This document shows positions 1-5,960 of a stretch of DNA of 32,909 bases, one piece after another (within the stretch, counting starts at the first letter, position 1; every line of letters begins with the position of its first letter). The notes under the pieces are model-generated. The model saw only the letters and a list, made by a program, of their open reading frames with translations. It made no database searches and was not told the origin of the DNA. The position numbers and the translations under genes were made by a program. Location: NCBI RefSeq assembly GCF_007991455.1, contig NZ_BJYJ01000038.1, positions 1-32,909 of the forward strand. The letters are read 5' to 3'. The DNA comes from Chryseobacterium hagamense (GTDB taxonomy: Bacteria > Bacteroidota > Bacteroidia > Flavobacteriales > Weeksellaceae).

Positions 1-150
1 GGAGCACAAAACAAAACCCTAGTAAATCAATCCAACAAGACAAGTGCATACAATAGGTATTACTTCAACACCAAAAGAACACATGAAAATGAAAATCATC
101 GCAATCCTGAAAACGTATTCCGAAAGGTTACGTCAATAACATATCCTTAA

Positions 151-495
151 AAAACATACAGTTCCCCAGCAGTCCTGCATTTTACTTCTCAGTATTTTGA
201 ACAGAATCCTATTGTAAATGGCACATTAAAAAACCCAGACTACAAAATTGAAGGAGAAATTTTTGATTGCTACTCCCCTTTCGAAAAAAATAAAAGCGTC
301 AGAGGTATTTGGTTCGAAGTAGAAAACAAAGTATTGAAAGGTCAAACAAAAAGGGTTGTTTTAAATCTTAAAAATTGGGAAGGTGATATTACTAAACTTC
401 AAAAACAATTTTCAGATTGGGAAATTGAAAATTTACAAGAAGTAATGTATATTACAAAGAATGCAAAAATTAATCATATTAAAATTACAAAATAA
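151..495 (+). pseudogene. C-terminal fragment of a CdiA_C-like nuclease toxin
   Basis: This frame is open from the TAA at 148-150 to the TAA at 493-495 and has no plausible start codon near its beginning. It encodes about 114 residues. The segment NPDYKIEGEIFDCYSP, then RGIWFEVENKV, GQTKRVVLNL and a C-terminal DWEIENLQEVMYI stretch match my memory of the CdiA_C tRNA-nuclease-like toxin domain found at the C-termini of CDI and other polymorphic toxins. The acidic residues in NPD and EGEIFD are candidate active-site residues by analogy with PD-(D/E)xK nucleases (inference). The same frame upstream of the TAA (1-147) reads openly but I do not recognise it. No delivery domain (Rhs repeats, haemagglutinin repeats, VgrG or PAAR) is visible, so this is either a displaced orphan tip or the broken end of a gene starting outside the window. 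The stop overlaps the next gene's ATG (TAATG), the usual toxin-immunity coupling. Confidence 0.65.
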
Positions 496-878
496 TGGGA
501 CTTACATATTATTTAAAATTCAAAACTAAATTAGACGAAAAGAAGGAACTTAATAAAATAATTAATAATACAAATCCTCTTTTTTTAATATCGCACCCTT
601 CATCATCAGTTTTCGGATATGTAGAAGGTTATTTTAATGGAGAATATATTGATCTAAATTTAGGAAAAGCCTCTTTTATTTCATTTGACGTTCTTGATAA
701 AGAGGCAAATTCAATTATGTTGAGAAAATCATTATTACAAACTGTTCATAAAATATGTAATGATATTTATCCTAACGAAGATTATTTTTTTGACCTTAAC
801 GGGGATTTTATTTTTGAAAAAAGAGAAAAAGGAGTCATTACGCGAAATAACGATACCGATTTTTATGATAATCTATAA
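495..878 (+). CDS. Candidate immunity protein of the CdiA_C-like toxin
   Basis: Encodes 127 aa starting MGLTYYLKFKTKL, with no signal peptide or membrane segment, so it is probably cytoplasmic. Its ATG overlaps the stop of the toxin fragment by one base (TAATG). This arrangement, a small soluble protein immediately after a toxin C-terminal domain, is the main argument for immunity. The opening resembles the MALxYxL beginning of SitI3-like immunity proteins, but I cannot confirm that family. The gene is very AT-rich, like the rest of the first 1.6 kb and unlike the housekeeping genes downstream. The frame is intact although the toxin beside it has lost its N-terminus, as expected if immunity is kept against toxin from sibling cells. 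It could simply be an unrelated hypothetical gene. Confidence 0.55.
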   Translation: MGLTYYLKFKTKLDEKKELNKIINNTNPLFLISHPSSSVFGYVEGYFNGEYIDLNLGKASFISFDVLDKEANSIMLRKSLLQTVHKICNDIYPNEDYFFDLNGDFIFEKREKGVITRNNDTDFYDNL

Positions 879-921
879 CAGTATATCTATTTAATCAGCA
901 AATTTATCGCTTCAAATTTAA

Positions 922-1167
922 ATCTTAAAGTACAGATTAAAAATCGGTGCTCCAAGATTAAACATATACAAAACTGAACGAAATAAGAATAAAGAAGAGA
1001 TGGCCTTAGTATATGAGAATTCTTTTGCAAAAGGCATAGGACTAGATTCTAACTCTGTCAATAGTAAATTTAAAAAGTATAAGTTCAAAGATTCCTTGGG
1101 GAATTTTGATATATTAATTGAAGTTGATGATATAGGAAATATTATAAATGCATATCCACTATTATAA
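922..1167 (+). pseudogene. Probable remnant of a second toxin C-terminus
   Basis: The frame is open from just after the TAA at 919-921 to the TAA at 1165-1167. The only ATG is at 1000, which would give 55 aa (1000-1167). Upstream of that ATG the frame still reads like protein (KIGAPRLNIYKTERNKNKEE), which suggests a truncated larger protein rather than a short gene. The end, DSLGNFDILIEVDDIGNIINAYPLL, resembles the closing strands of many polymorphic-toxin nuclease domains, which often finish in ..G.I..AYP. It lies directly before another immunity-like frame, as in the toxin-immunity pair just upstream. I do not recognise a specific family. Confidence 0.4.
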
Positions 1168-1177
1168 ATAAAAAAAA

Positions 1178-1522
1178 TTGAATTATAATTTTAAAAAACA
1201 AGATTGGGATGGTATAACTATTTACTGCATCACTTCTGATAAGGAAATATTGACTAATTTTGACAGTTGAGGATGGACGTCAAATAAAATTCAAAAAATT
1301 ATAGAAGGTGTACAATTATCAAAAACAAAATCCTATGGAAATGAATATAACTGGTCATCGGAAGATTTAGAACTGTTTGCGAATAAAAAAGGAGTTTTAA
1401 TAATTGATATGTTAGCACAAAGAGCTGGACAAAAAGATCCAAATACCACTACACTTCGAATTTATCATGATGATTTAATAAAATTTTTAAACGATTTTAA
1501 AAATTTTGTTGAAAGTAATTGA
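1178..1522 (+). pseudogene. Immunity-like gene broken by an in-frame TGA
   Basis: Starting at a TTG at 1178, this frame encodes NYNFKKQDWDGITIYCITS, reaches TGA at 1268-1270, and continues in frame for 83 codons to the TGA at 1520-1522. The downstream part (GWTSNKIQKIIEG, YNWSSEDLELFANKKGV, HDDLIKFLNDFKNFVESN) is clearly protein-like and has the small acidic character of cytoplasmic immunity proteins. It starts 10 bp after the second toxin-like remnant ends. The stop lies in the sequence DS*GW; a single substitution from TGG (Trp) would explain it. I read this as a decayed immunity gene of the second cassette. The family is not identified. Confidence 0.5.
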
Positions 1523-1594
1523 TAATTAAAATTTTACTAAATAAATTAAGCTTAATAAAAATGATTCAAAGCCCATAAAAAACAGAAACTATAT

Positions 1595-1701
1595 TACGGG
1601 TTATAAAAAGTTAATGATAAAAGATTATTAATCCAGGTTAATCCGGATCAGCTTCCGGAATAAACAGAAGCCGTCTCTTAATGAGGCGGTTTTTAATTAC
1701 A
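1595..1701 (+). pseudogene. 3' remnant of a paralogue of the 1710-2240 gene, with its terminator
   Basis: From 1607 the sequence encodes NDKRLLIQVNPDQLPE followed by TAA at 1661-1663. The intact gene at 1710-2240 ends IDKGLLIQLNPDQLPE. Similarity continues past both stop codons, through a hairpin (CCGTCTC...GAGGCGG plus T-run at 1671-1694; the counterpart is at 2247-2274) and into TTTTAATTACA. Upstream, the run of five A before GTTAATGAT has one A more than the counterpart, so the frame is shifted, and similarity fades towards 1590. This is a leftover tail of a duplicated or recombined copy of the downstream gene. Confidence 0.7.
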
Positions 1702-1709
1702 GAAAAAAA

Positions 1710-2240
1710 ATGATAGATCAAAAATTAACAGAATGGCTTTATTACGAACACATTTACAGATGGGCTCTGGATAAAACTGCATATGACGATCCAAAATATG
1801 TAGAAATGCTACCCGATGAAGACGAATTTCTTGAATATATTATGAATTGCAGCACTAAAGAATTTGTAACTACTTTAATTTATATTTTCAAGAAAGAATA
1901 TCCTGTAAATTACTCCAATATAAGAGCTGAATTGAGCTGGGACGAGCAAAAAGAAGAATGTATAGAAGGTAAGTGTTTCCGTAAGGCTGCTGATATAAAG
2001 AGTATTTATTTTATAGAAGATAAAGATTATTACAATCTGAATAAAGTAAGGCTGGAATTCTCCTCTCCACAGCCTGATGCGAAAGACTGGGTAAAACAGG
2101 GATTATTGGGCAAAACCTACCAGGAACAACATACTTCCGGAGAAACCGTTTTTTCTTTTCAGGACGAGATTTTACAAACTATAAAAGTAATTGATAAAGG
2201 ACTGTTGATCCAACTTAATCCAGATCAGCTCCCAGAATAA
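1710..2240 (+). CDS. Hypothetical soluble protein, candidate immunity protein
   Basis: Encodes 176 aa with no signal peptide or membrane segment. It begins MIDQKLTEWLYYEHIYRWAL, is rich in aromatic and acidic residues, and ends LLIQLNPDQLPE. I do not recognise the family. Its position at the end of a row of decayed toxin and immunity-like pieces, and the degenerate copy of its 3' end directly upstream, make a role as an orphan immunity gene plausible, but that is inference from context. Its ATG lies just after the T-run of the upstream terminator copy with only an A-rich leader, so its promoter is unclear. A clear rho-independent terminator follows at 2247-2274. Confidence 0.65.
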   Translation: MIDQKLTEWLYYEHIYRWALDKTAYDDPKYVEMLPDEDEFLEYIMNCSTKEFVTTLIYIFKKEYPVNYSNIRAELSWDEQKEECIEGKCFRKAADIKSIYFIEDKDYYNLNKVRLEFSSPQPDAKDWVKQGLLGKTYQEQHTSGETVFSFQDEILQTIKVIDKGLLIQLNPDQLPE

Positions 2241-2246
2241 ACAGAT

Positions 2247-2274
2247 GCCGTCTCCTTGTAAGGCGGCTTTTTAA
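2247..2274 (+). terminator. Terminator of the 1710-2240 gene
   Basis: GCCGTCT pairs with AGGCGGC (one G-U pair) around a short loop, followed by TTTTT. The related element at 1671-1694 has the same layout. Confidence 0.75.
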
Positions 2275-2332
2275 TTACAAAAAAAGAAAATTAGGTGTCA
2301 TCTTTATGTTCATCAGGAACCTCCTGAAAGAA

Positions 2333-2358
2333 TTTTTAATTTTTTTTGAAATTAAAAA
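2333..2358. repeat. AT-rich perfect inverted repeat
   Basis: TTTTTAATTT (2333-2342) is the exact reverse complement of AAATTAAAAA (2349-2358), with a six-base loop. It lies between the accessory region and the promoter of the 57-aa gene. It may be a weak bidirectional terminator or only low-complexity sequence. Confidence 0.4.
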
Positions 2359-2363
2359 ATAAC

Positions 2364-2398
2364 ACGTCAAGTTTTGACGTTTCCCGCTGCTACCTTTG
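2364..2398 (+). promoter_or_regulatory. Dyad operator plus promoter of the 57-aa gene
   Basis: A 17-bp dyad ACGTCAAGTTTTGACGT (arms ACGTCAA and TTGACGT, 2364-2380) is followed by TACCTTTG at 2391-2398, which fits the Bacteroidota -7 element TAnnTTTG. The same dyad with three changes stands at the same distance from the promoter of the WYL regulator gene at 2848. The dyad overlaps the expected -33 region, suggesting control by a DNA-binding protein, possibly the WYL protein itself (inference). Confidence 0.55.
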
Positions 2399-2455
2399 GA
2401 TGATGAAAACAAAACAGCACTATAAAGCTATCTGAAATTAATACCAAAGAAAAAC

Positions 2456-2629
2456 ATGGAAACACCAAATCACCAATCCGATCTATTCTTCAGTGAAGAT
2501 CATTACACCATTGAATGGATCGACATTGAAAATGCCGAACTGGACTCTTACAATTACCTAAACGATATTGAAAATTTTTTCCGCCAGGATTCTGAAAACC
2601 ATACGCCCGAAGAAAAGTTTTCTGATTAA
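2456..2629 (+). CDS. Small acidic hypothetical protein (57 aa)
   Basis: Begins METPNHQSDLFFSEDHY and ends NHTPEEKFSD. It is strongly net negative, with many Asp and Glu and very few Lys or Arg, and has no signal peptide or membrane segment. Support for a real gene comes from a good promoter 58 bp upstream with a dyad operator, an A-rich leader (CCAAAGAAAAACATG) typical of Bacteroidota start sites, and codon use like the chromosomal genes. I do not recognise a family. The operator shared with the WYL regulator downstream suggests the two genes are co-controlled. A small acidic partner, anti-regulator or DNA mimic can be imagined, but nothing in the sequence demonstrates one. Confidence 0.55.
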   Translation: METPNHQSDLFFSEDHYTIEWIDIENAELDSYNYLNDIENFFRQDSENHTPEEKFSD

Positions 2630-2767
2630 GCTTTATTGCACCGTAGCTGTCCGGGCCTCATAATCCCATCAATAATATTTTAAGGCCTCGTCCTTTGAAT
2701 TACCATTCGCAAAATACAGACAGCCGGAGCCTTTTTAAGGCAATATTTAAGGATTGGTCATAGAAAA

Positions 2768-2812
2768 ACCGGAAAATAGTATAAGCCGGCATCATGATGT
2801 TTTATTTCCGGT
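2768..2812. repeat. Inverted repeat in the gap before the WYL gene
   Basis: ACCGGAAA (2768-2775) and TTTCCGGT (2805-2812) are perfect complements around a 29-base spacer. There is no T-run, so it is not a convincing terminator. The rest of the 2630-2961 gap holds the WYL promoter and otherwise nothing I can interpret. Confidence 0.35.
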
Positions 2813-2847
2813 AATTTCATTGTTAATTTTTTAAACAAAAATAAAAT

Positions 2848-2882
2848 ACGACAAGTTTTGTCGCATTAACCTCATATATTTG
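2848..2882 (+). promoter_or_regulatory. Dyad operator plus promoter of the WYL regulator
   Basis: ACGACAAGTTTTGTCGC (2848-2864; arms CGACAA and TTGTCG) is followed 10 bp later by TATATTTG at 2875-2882, a perfect TAnnTTTG. The distance from dyad centre to the -7 element is 19 bp, identical to the element at 2364-2398. This suggests autoregulation by the WYL protein; the transcript would have a leader of roughly 75 nt. Confidence 0.6.
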
Positions 2883-2961
2883 TGGTATAAACTTTTAGCA
2901 ATGAGACGTCCGTGTTGCGCCCGGCCAGACAGATAACACGCGGCAGCATTAAATACCCAGC

Positions 2962-3882
2962 ATGAAAAAAGACTTTTACCTGACGAGATACGCACTTATT
3001 ATCAAGAGATTGGAAACTTCACCGGCTACCTATCCGCAGCTGGAAGAGTACCTGATCAACTCTTTTGAATTCCAGGATGCCGAGATCAAAAGTTATTCGA
3101 TCCGCACCCTGCAGCGGGATATCCGGGAGATTGCGAATCTTTTCAATCTGTCTATTCACAACAAAAAGAAAGGCGACAACCGGTATTATATCGAAAGCCG
3201 CCCGGTCATGGAAGTGGATGAATACAACCAGAAGCTGCTGGAATCTTTTCAGGTGAGCAATGCCTTAAACCTCCATCCGGATTTTTCAGACCTGATTTTT
3301 TTCGAAACCCGTAAACCTACGGGAGTAGAGCATTTCTATGATCTTTTTTTTGCCATCCGTAACAAGAGAATTGTCCTGTTTGAACATTACAACTATAAAA
3401 ACAAAATCATGTCTTCCCGGAAAGTGCATCCTCTGGCATTAAAGGAATCCAAAGACAGGTGGTATTTAATCGCAGTAGACACCAAGGATAAAATGCTGAA
3501 ATCGTTCGGGCTCGACCGCATCAATTATCTGGATGTCTCAAAGAACAAGTTCCGCGAAAAATACAAATACAATTTCAGGGAACATTTTAAAAATTCCTTC
3601 GGGGTGATGAACCTGGCTGAGCAGCACCCTCAGACCATTGTATTAAGATGCAGCAGGCATCAGGGTGAATATATCAGAAGCTTTCCCCTCCACCAGTCCC
3701 AGAAAGAGACGAAAGAAACCCCGGAAGAGATTTTCTTTGAATTCTTCCTTCATCCGACGTACGACTTTATGCAGGAAATCCTTTCTTACGGGAAGGAAGT
3801 CCAGGTTCTGGAGCCCAAAATGTTAGTTGAAGAAATCCGCAGGCACCTGCAGGAATCCCTGAACCGTTACCTTGAGAATTAA
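2962..3882 (+). CDS. WYL-domain transcriptional regulator (YafY/PafC type)
   Basis: Encodes 306 aa. Residues about 1-80 form a winged-helix DNA-binding region (SIRTLQRDIREIANLFNLSI, a typical recognition helix of the DeoR/HTH_11 type). Residues about 125-195 form the WYL domain, with the name-giving motif in DRWYLIAVD (W167-Y168-L169), followed by the C-terminal WCX-like extension expected for this family. WYL proteins sense small ligands or nucleic acids and act as repressors or activators in stress and defence contexts. The gene is monocistronic. Its promoter carries a dyad (2848-2864) matching one in front of the 57-aa gene, so it probably controls itself and that neighbour (inference). 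The start at 2962 is the first ATG of the frame and fits the HTH start. The ligand is unknown. Confidence 0.88.
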   Translation: MKKDFYLTRYALIIKRLETSPATYPQLEEYLINSFEFQDAEIKSYSIRTLQRDIREIANLFNLSIHNKKKGDNRYYIESRPVMEVDEYNQKLLESFQVSNALNLHPDFSDLIFFETRKPTGVEHFYDLFFAIRNKRIVLFEHYNYKNKIMSSRKVHPLALKESKDRWYLIAVDTKDKMLKSFGLDRINYLDVSKNKFREKYKYNFREHFKNSFGVMNLAEQHPQTIVLRCSRHQGEYIRSFPLHQSQKETKETPEEIFFEFFLHPTYDFMQEILSYGKEVQVLEPKMLVEEIRRHLQESLNRYLEN

Positions 3883-3930
3883 CGTGCAGGGGTTCTGATT
3901 TTTTGATTACATTTACATAAATATATCCAA

Positions 3931-4560
3931 GTGAAAGCCTTCCTTTTTTATCTATTCTTCTTTATTTCATCGTTTTGTCTTTCCCAGCAGACCGAGGAAT
4001 TCAGACTTATTAAGAATTATTACAACCAGCACCGGTCCATGCTGGGTAAGGAATTCAGAAAAAAGTTTGATGCCGAAGCAAATAATTTCCATAAAGCTTC
4101 TATCAAACAGGATTACCTGCTGTTTATGGAAAAGATGGACAGCATCGAAAACGTGGCACTTACCGGAGCACTGTTGAAGACAAAAAACCTGGAAGACCTG
4201 GATAAATTAAAACTGCTGAATAAAACCTTACCTGCAGAAACCTCCCTTTCTCCTTCGGTTATCATCGATAAAGCTGCAGATTATCCCGGGGGAATCAACG
4301 AGCTCCGAAAGGAAGTGGCAGACCTTTTCTATCTTGGAGGCGTATATTCCGAAAGCAAGACCGTAAAAGCCAATATCGCATTTATTGTAGAACGGGACGG
4401 CCGGATTACCAACGTTCAGGCAGAGGGTGAAAATTTCACGTTCAACCGGCAGGCGGAAATTGCAGTCTATTCAATTTCACAGAAGTTTTCTCCGGCCATC
4501 ATCAATGGCAATCCCATACGATATCGTTTTAAGCTCCCTTTGACCATGAATATCGAATAA
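3931..4560 (+). CDS. Secreted TonB C-terminal-like protein, first of a tandem pair
   Basis: Encodes 209 aa from a GTG start at 3931; no upstream in-frame ATG is available. A signal peptide (MKAFLFYLFFFISSFCLSQ) is followed by a helical middle region and, from about residue 115, a TonB-C-like domain: YPGGINELRKEV, then FIVERDGRITNVQ, FNRQAEIAVYSI, and a closing NGNPIRYRFKLPLTMNIE. In the TonB-C fold the end is usually W.P...NG.PV...F..P..F. It lacks the N-terminal anchor plus Pro-rich linker of a true TonB, so it is probably a periplasmic relative rather than an energy transducer for outer-membrane receptors. It sits 5 bp upstream of a paralogue, and the pair is followed by tadA, forming an operon. 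Annotation pipelines may call it 'energy transducer TonB'. Confidence 0.75.
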   Translation: MKAFLFYLFFFISSFCLSQQTEEFRLIKNYYNQHRSMLGKEFRKKFDAEANNFHKASIKQDYLLFMEKMDSIENVALTGALLKTKNLEDLDKLKLLNKTLPAETSLSPSVIIDKAADYPGGINELRKEVADLFYLGGVYSESKTVKANIAFIVERDGRITNVQAEGENFTFNRQAEIAVYSISQKFSPAIINGNPIRYRFKLPLTMNIE

Positions 4561-4565
4561 TTTTT

Positions 4566-5171
4566 ATGAAGAAATATTTGCTCTTGCTTTCTTTTTTGTC
4601 GTTCGGTTTTTACCATTCACAGCAGACGGAAGGTCTTCGCCTGATCCGCGAAAAGTACGCTCCCCGCTTTGAAAGTATTTTATCCCGGTATAAATCGGTT
4701 GACATCAAAAAACTTACAAAGAAAGAACTTGAACAGCTTGCCGTACAAAAGGAACAGGAATTATATTCTTTAGAATTTGAAAGAAATGAAGAATATCTTC
4801 TGGAGCTTATGAACATTAAACAGAATCCTTCTCCATCCACTTTCGATTCTAAAACATCGCCAACAGCTGAAGAAAATGCAGAAATCCCCGCAAAATACCC
4901 TACCGGAAACGACGGTTTCAGACGGGAAGTCGGCGAAAAGTTTTACTTAGGGAATATTGAGGCTCAAGGTAAAATAAGCACTGAACTTACTTTTATCATT
5001 GAAAGGGACGGAAGCATTACAGAGGTGAAAGCAACCGGACCTGATAATGAATTCAACAGGCAGGCTCAACTTGCCGTATATCTTACGGAACACAAATGGG
5101 AGCCGGCAAAAATAAACGGATATCCCGTACGTTACCGATTCAGAATTCCATTACACCTAAATTTTGATTAA
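4566..5171 (+). CDS. Secreted TonB C-terminal-like protein, second of a tandem pair
   Basis: Encodes 201 aa. The signal peptide MKKYLLLLSFLSFGFYHSQ is followed by QTEGLRLIREKY, matching the start of the mature upstream protein (QTEEFRLIKNYY). A longer Lys/Glu-rich, probably coiled-coil region with a short Pro/Ser/Thr linker comes next. The C-terminal domain (YPTGNDGFRREV, FIIERDGSITEVKATG, FNRQAQLAVYL, KWEPAKINGYPVRYRFRIP) is closer to the TonB-C consensus than that of its neighbour because it keeps the W.PA..NG motif. The two genes arose by tandem duplication and have diverged mainly in the middle. Its TAA overlaps the tadA ATG (TAATG), so translation of tadA is coupled to it. Confidence 0.77.
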   Translation: MKKYLLLLSFLSFGFYHSQQTEGLRLIREKYAPRFESILSRYKSVDIKKLTKKELEQLAVQKEQELYSLEFERNEEYLLELMNIKQNPSPSTFDSKTSPTAEENAEIPAKYPTGNDGFRREVGEKFYLGNIEAQGKISTELTFIIERDGSITEVKATGPDNEFNRQAQLAVYLTEHKWEPAKINGYPVRYRFRIPLHLNFD

Positions 5172-5602
5172 TGTTTACCGACGAATATTTTATGAAAATG
5201 GCTTTCCAGGAAGCCGAACTTGCTTTTGAAAAGGATGAAGTCCCGATTGGCTGTGTGGTCGTTTCCAACAACCGCATTATTGCAAGGGCGCACAACCTCA
5301 CGGAAACATTGAATGACGTCACTGCACATGCCGAAATGCAGGCCATTACTTCAGCCGCTAATTTTCTGGGCGGGAAATACCTGAAGGATTGCACCCTGTA
5401 TGTAACCATGGAACCCTGTGTGATGTGTTCCGGGGCGCTGGCCTGGTCACAGATTTCTAAAGTTGTTATCGGGGCAAGGGATGAACAGCGGGGCTTTATC
5501 AACAAGCACCTCAGCCTTCATCCAAAGACCGAAATCGTTACCGGGATTATAGAAAATGAATGCTCTTTAATTGTTAAAGAATTTTTCAAATCGAAAAGAT
5601 AA
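5171..5602 (+). CDS. tadA: tRNA-specific adenosine deaminase TadA
   Basis: Encodes 143 aa, close to the family's usual length. It carries the zinc-dependent deaminase signature HAE (H53, E55) and PCVMC (C83, C86), with EVPIGCVVV before it and RGFINKHLSLH in the region that shapes tRNA substrate binding. TadA converts adenosine 34 of tRNA-Arg(ACG) to inosine in the cytoplasm so the tRNA can read CGU, CGC and CGA codons. Guanine deaminase-like relatives share the fold, but the motif spacing and C-terminus suit TadA. The ATG overlaps the stop of the preceding TonB-like gene, so expression depends on that operon. No clear hairpin terminator follows. Confidence 0.93.
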   Translation: MFTDEYFMKMAFQEAELAFEKDEVPIGCVVVSNNRIIARAHNLTETLNDVTAHAEMQAITSAANFLGGKYLKDCTLYVTMEPCVMCSGALAWSQISKVVIGARDEQRGFINKHLSLHPKTEIVTGIIENECSLIVKEFFKSKR

Positions 5603-5709
5603 TCATAATTTTTATTACCTATTAACCTTATATTCACAACTATTATTTGATTTAATAATAAATATCAAAATATTTACAATAAAAAATCCCTTTATATTGA
5701 TTTAATGAT

Positions 5710-5717
5710 TATATTTG
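5710..5717 (+). promoter_or_regulatory. -7 element of the GG-leader peptide gene
   Basis: TATATTTG is a perfect TAnnTTTG, 27 bp before the ATG at 5745. A 10-bp direct repeat, TTGATTTAAT, occurs at 5647-5656 and 5697-5706, 50 bp apart, within the very AT-rich upstream stretch and could be a regulator site. The element would exclude the in-frame TTG at 5715 as a start. Confidence 0.5.
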
Positions 5718-5744
5718 ATAAGATTTAGAATTAAAATAATCACT

Positions 5745-5927
5745 ATGAGAAAGTTATCAAGAAAAGAGACAGCAAAAATTAATGGTGGAATCAGACCAGA
5801 CCAGTGTTTTTATACAGATCCTAACACAGGTCAAAAAAAAGTTGGATGCAGAAACATGCCTTTCCAAGATGAAAATGGAACATGGGTATATCCATTGGTT
5901 GAATGTGAGCCTTGCGGCGGAATCTAA
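5745..5927 (+). CDS. Bacteriocin-like peptide with double-glycine leader
   Basis: Encodes 60 aa. The leader MRKLSRKETAKINGG has the pattern (K.LSR.....INGG) of the short 'bacteriocin-like' peptides common in Chryseobacterium and relatives. Cleavage after G15 would release a 45-residue peptide with four cysteines (C21, C35, C54, C57), the last two as CEPC near the C-terminus. Double-glycine leaders are removed by C39 peptidase domains of export ABC transporters; no such transporter is visible in this window, so processing would need an unlinked one. Function is not established: a secreted antimicrobial, a signal or a metal- or disulfide-bearing peptide are all possible. The gene has its own promoter and a strong terminator, so it is an autonomous unit between tadA and coaX. 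Confidence 0.75.
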   Translation: MRKLSRKETAKINGGIRPDQCFYTDPNTGQKKVGCRNMPFQDENGTWVYPLVECEPCGGI

Positions 5928-5938
5928 TAAAATAAAAA

Positions 5939-5960
5939 ACGGCCTTAAGGCCGTTTTTTA
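5939..5960. terminator. Bidirectional terminator between peptide gene and coaX
   Basis: Perfect palindrome ACGGCCTTAAGGCCGT (5939-5954) with T6 after it on the plus strand and an A-run before it that gives a T-run on the minus strand. It ends the peptide transcript and, reading the other way, the coaX transcript, whose stop codon lies in its edge. Confidence 0.88.

Noticed and set aside
84..140. Tiny frame MKMKIIAILKTYSERLRQ at the left edge
   Set aside because: 18 codons, no supporting context; overlaps the frame continuing upstream of the toxin fragment.
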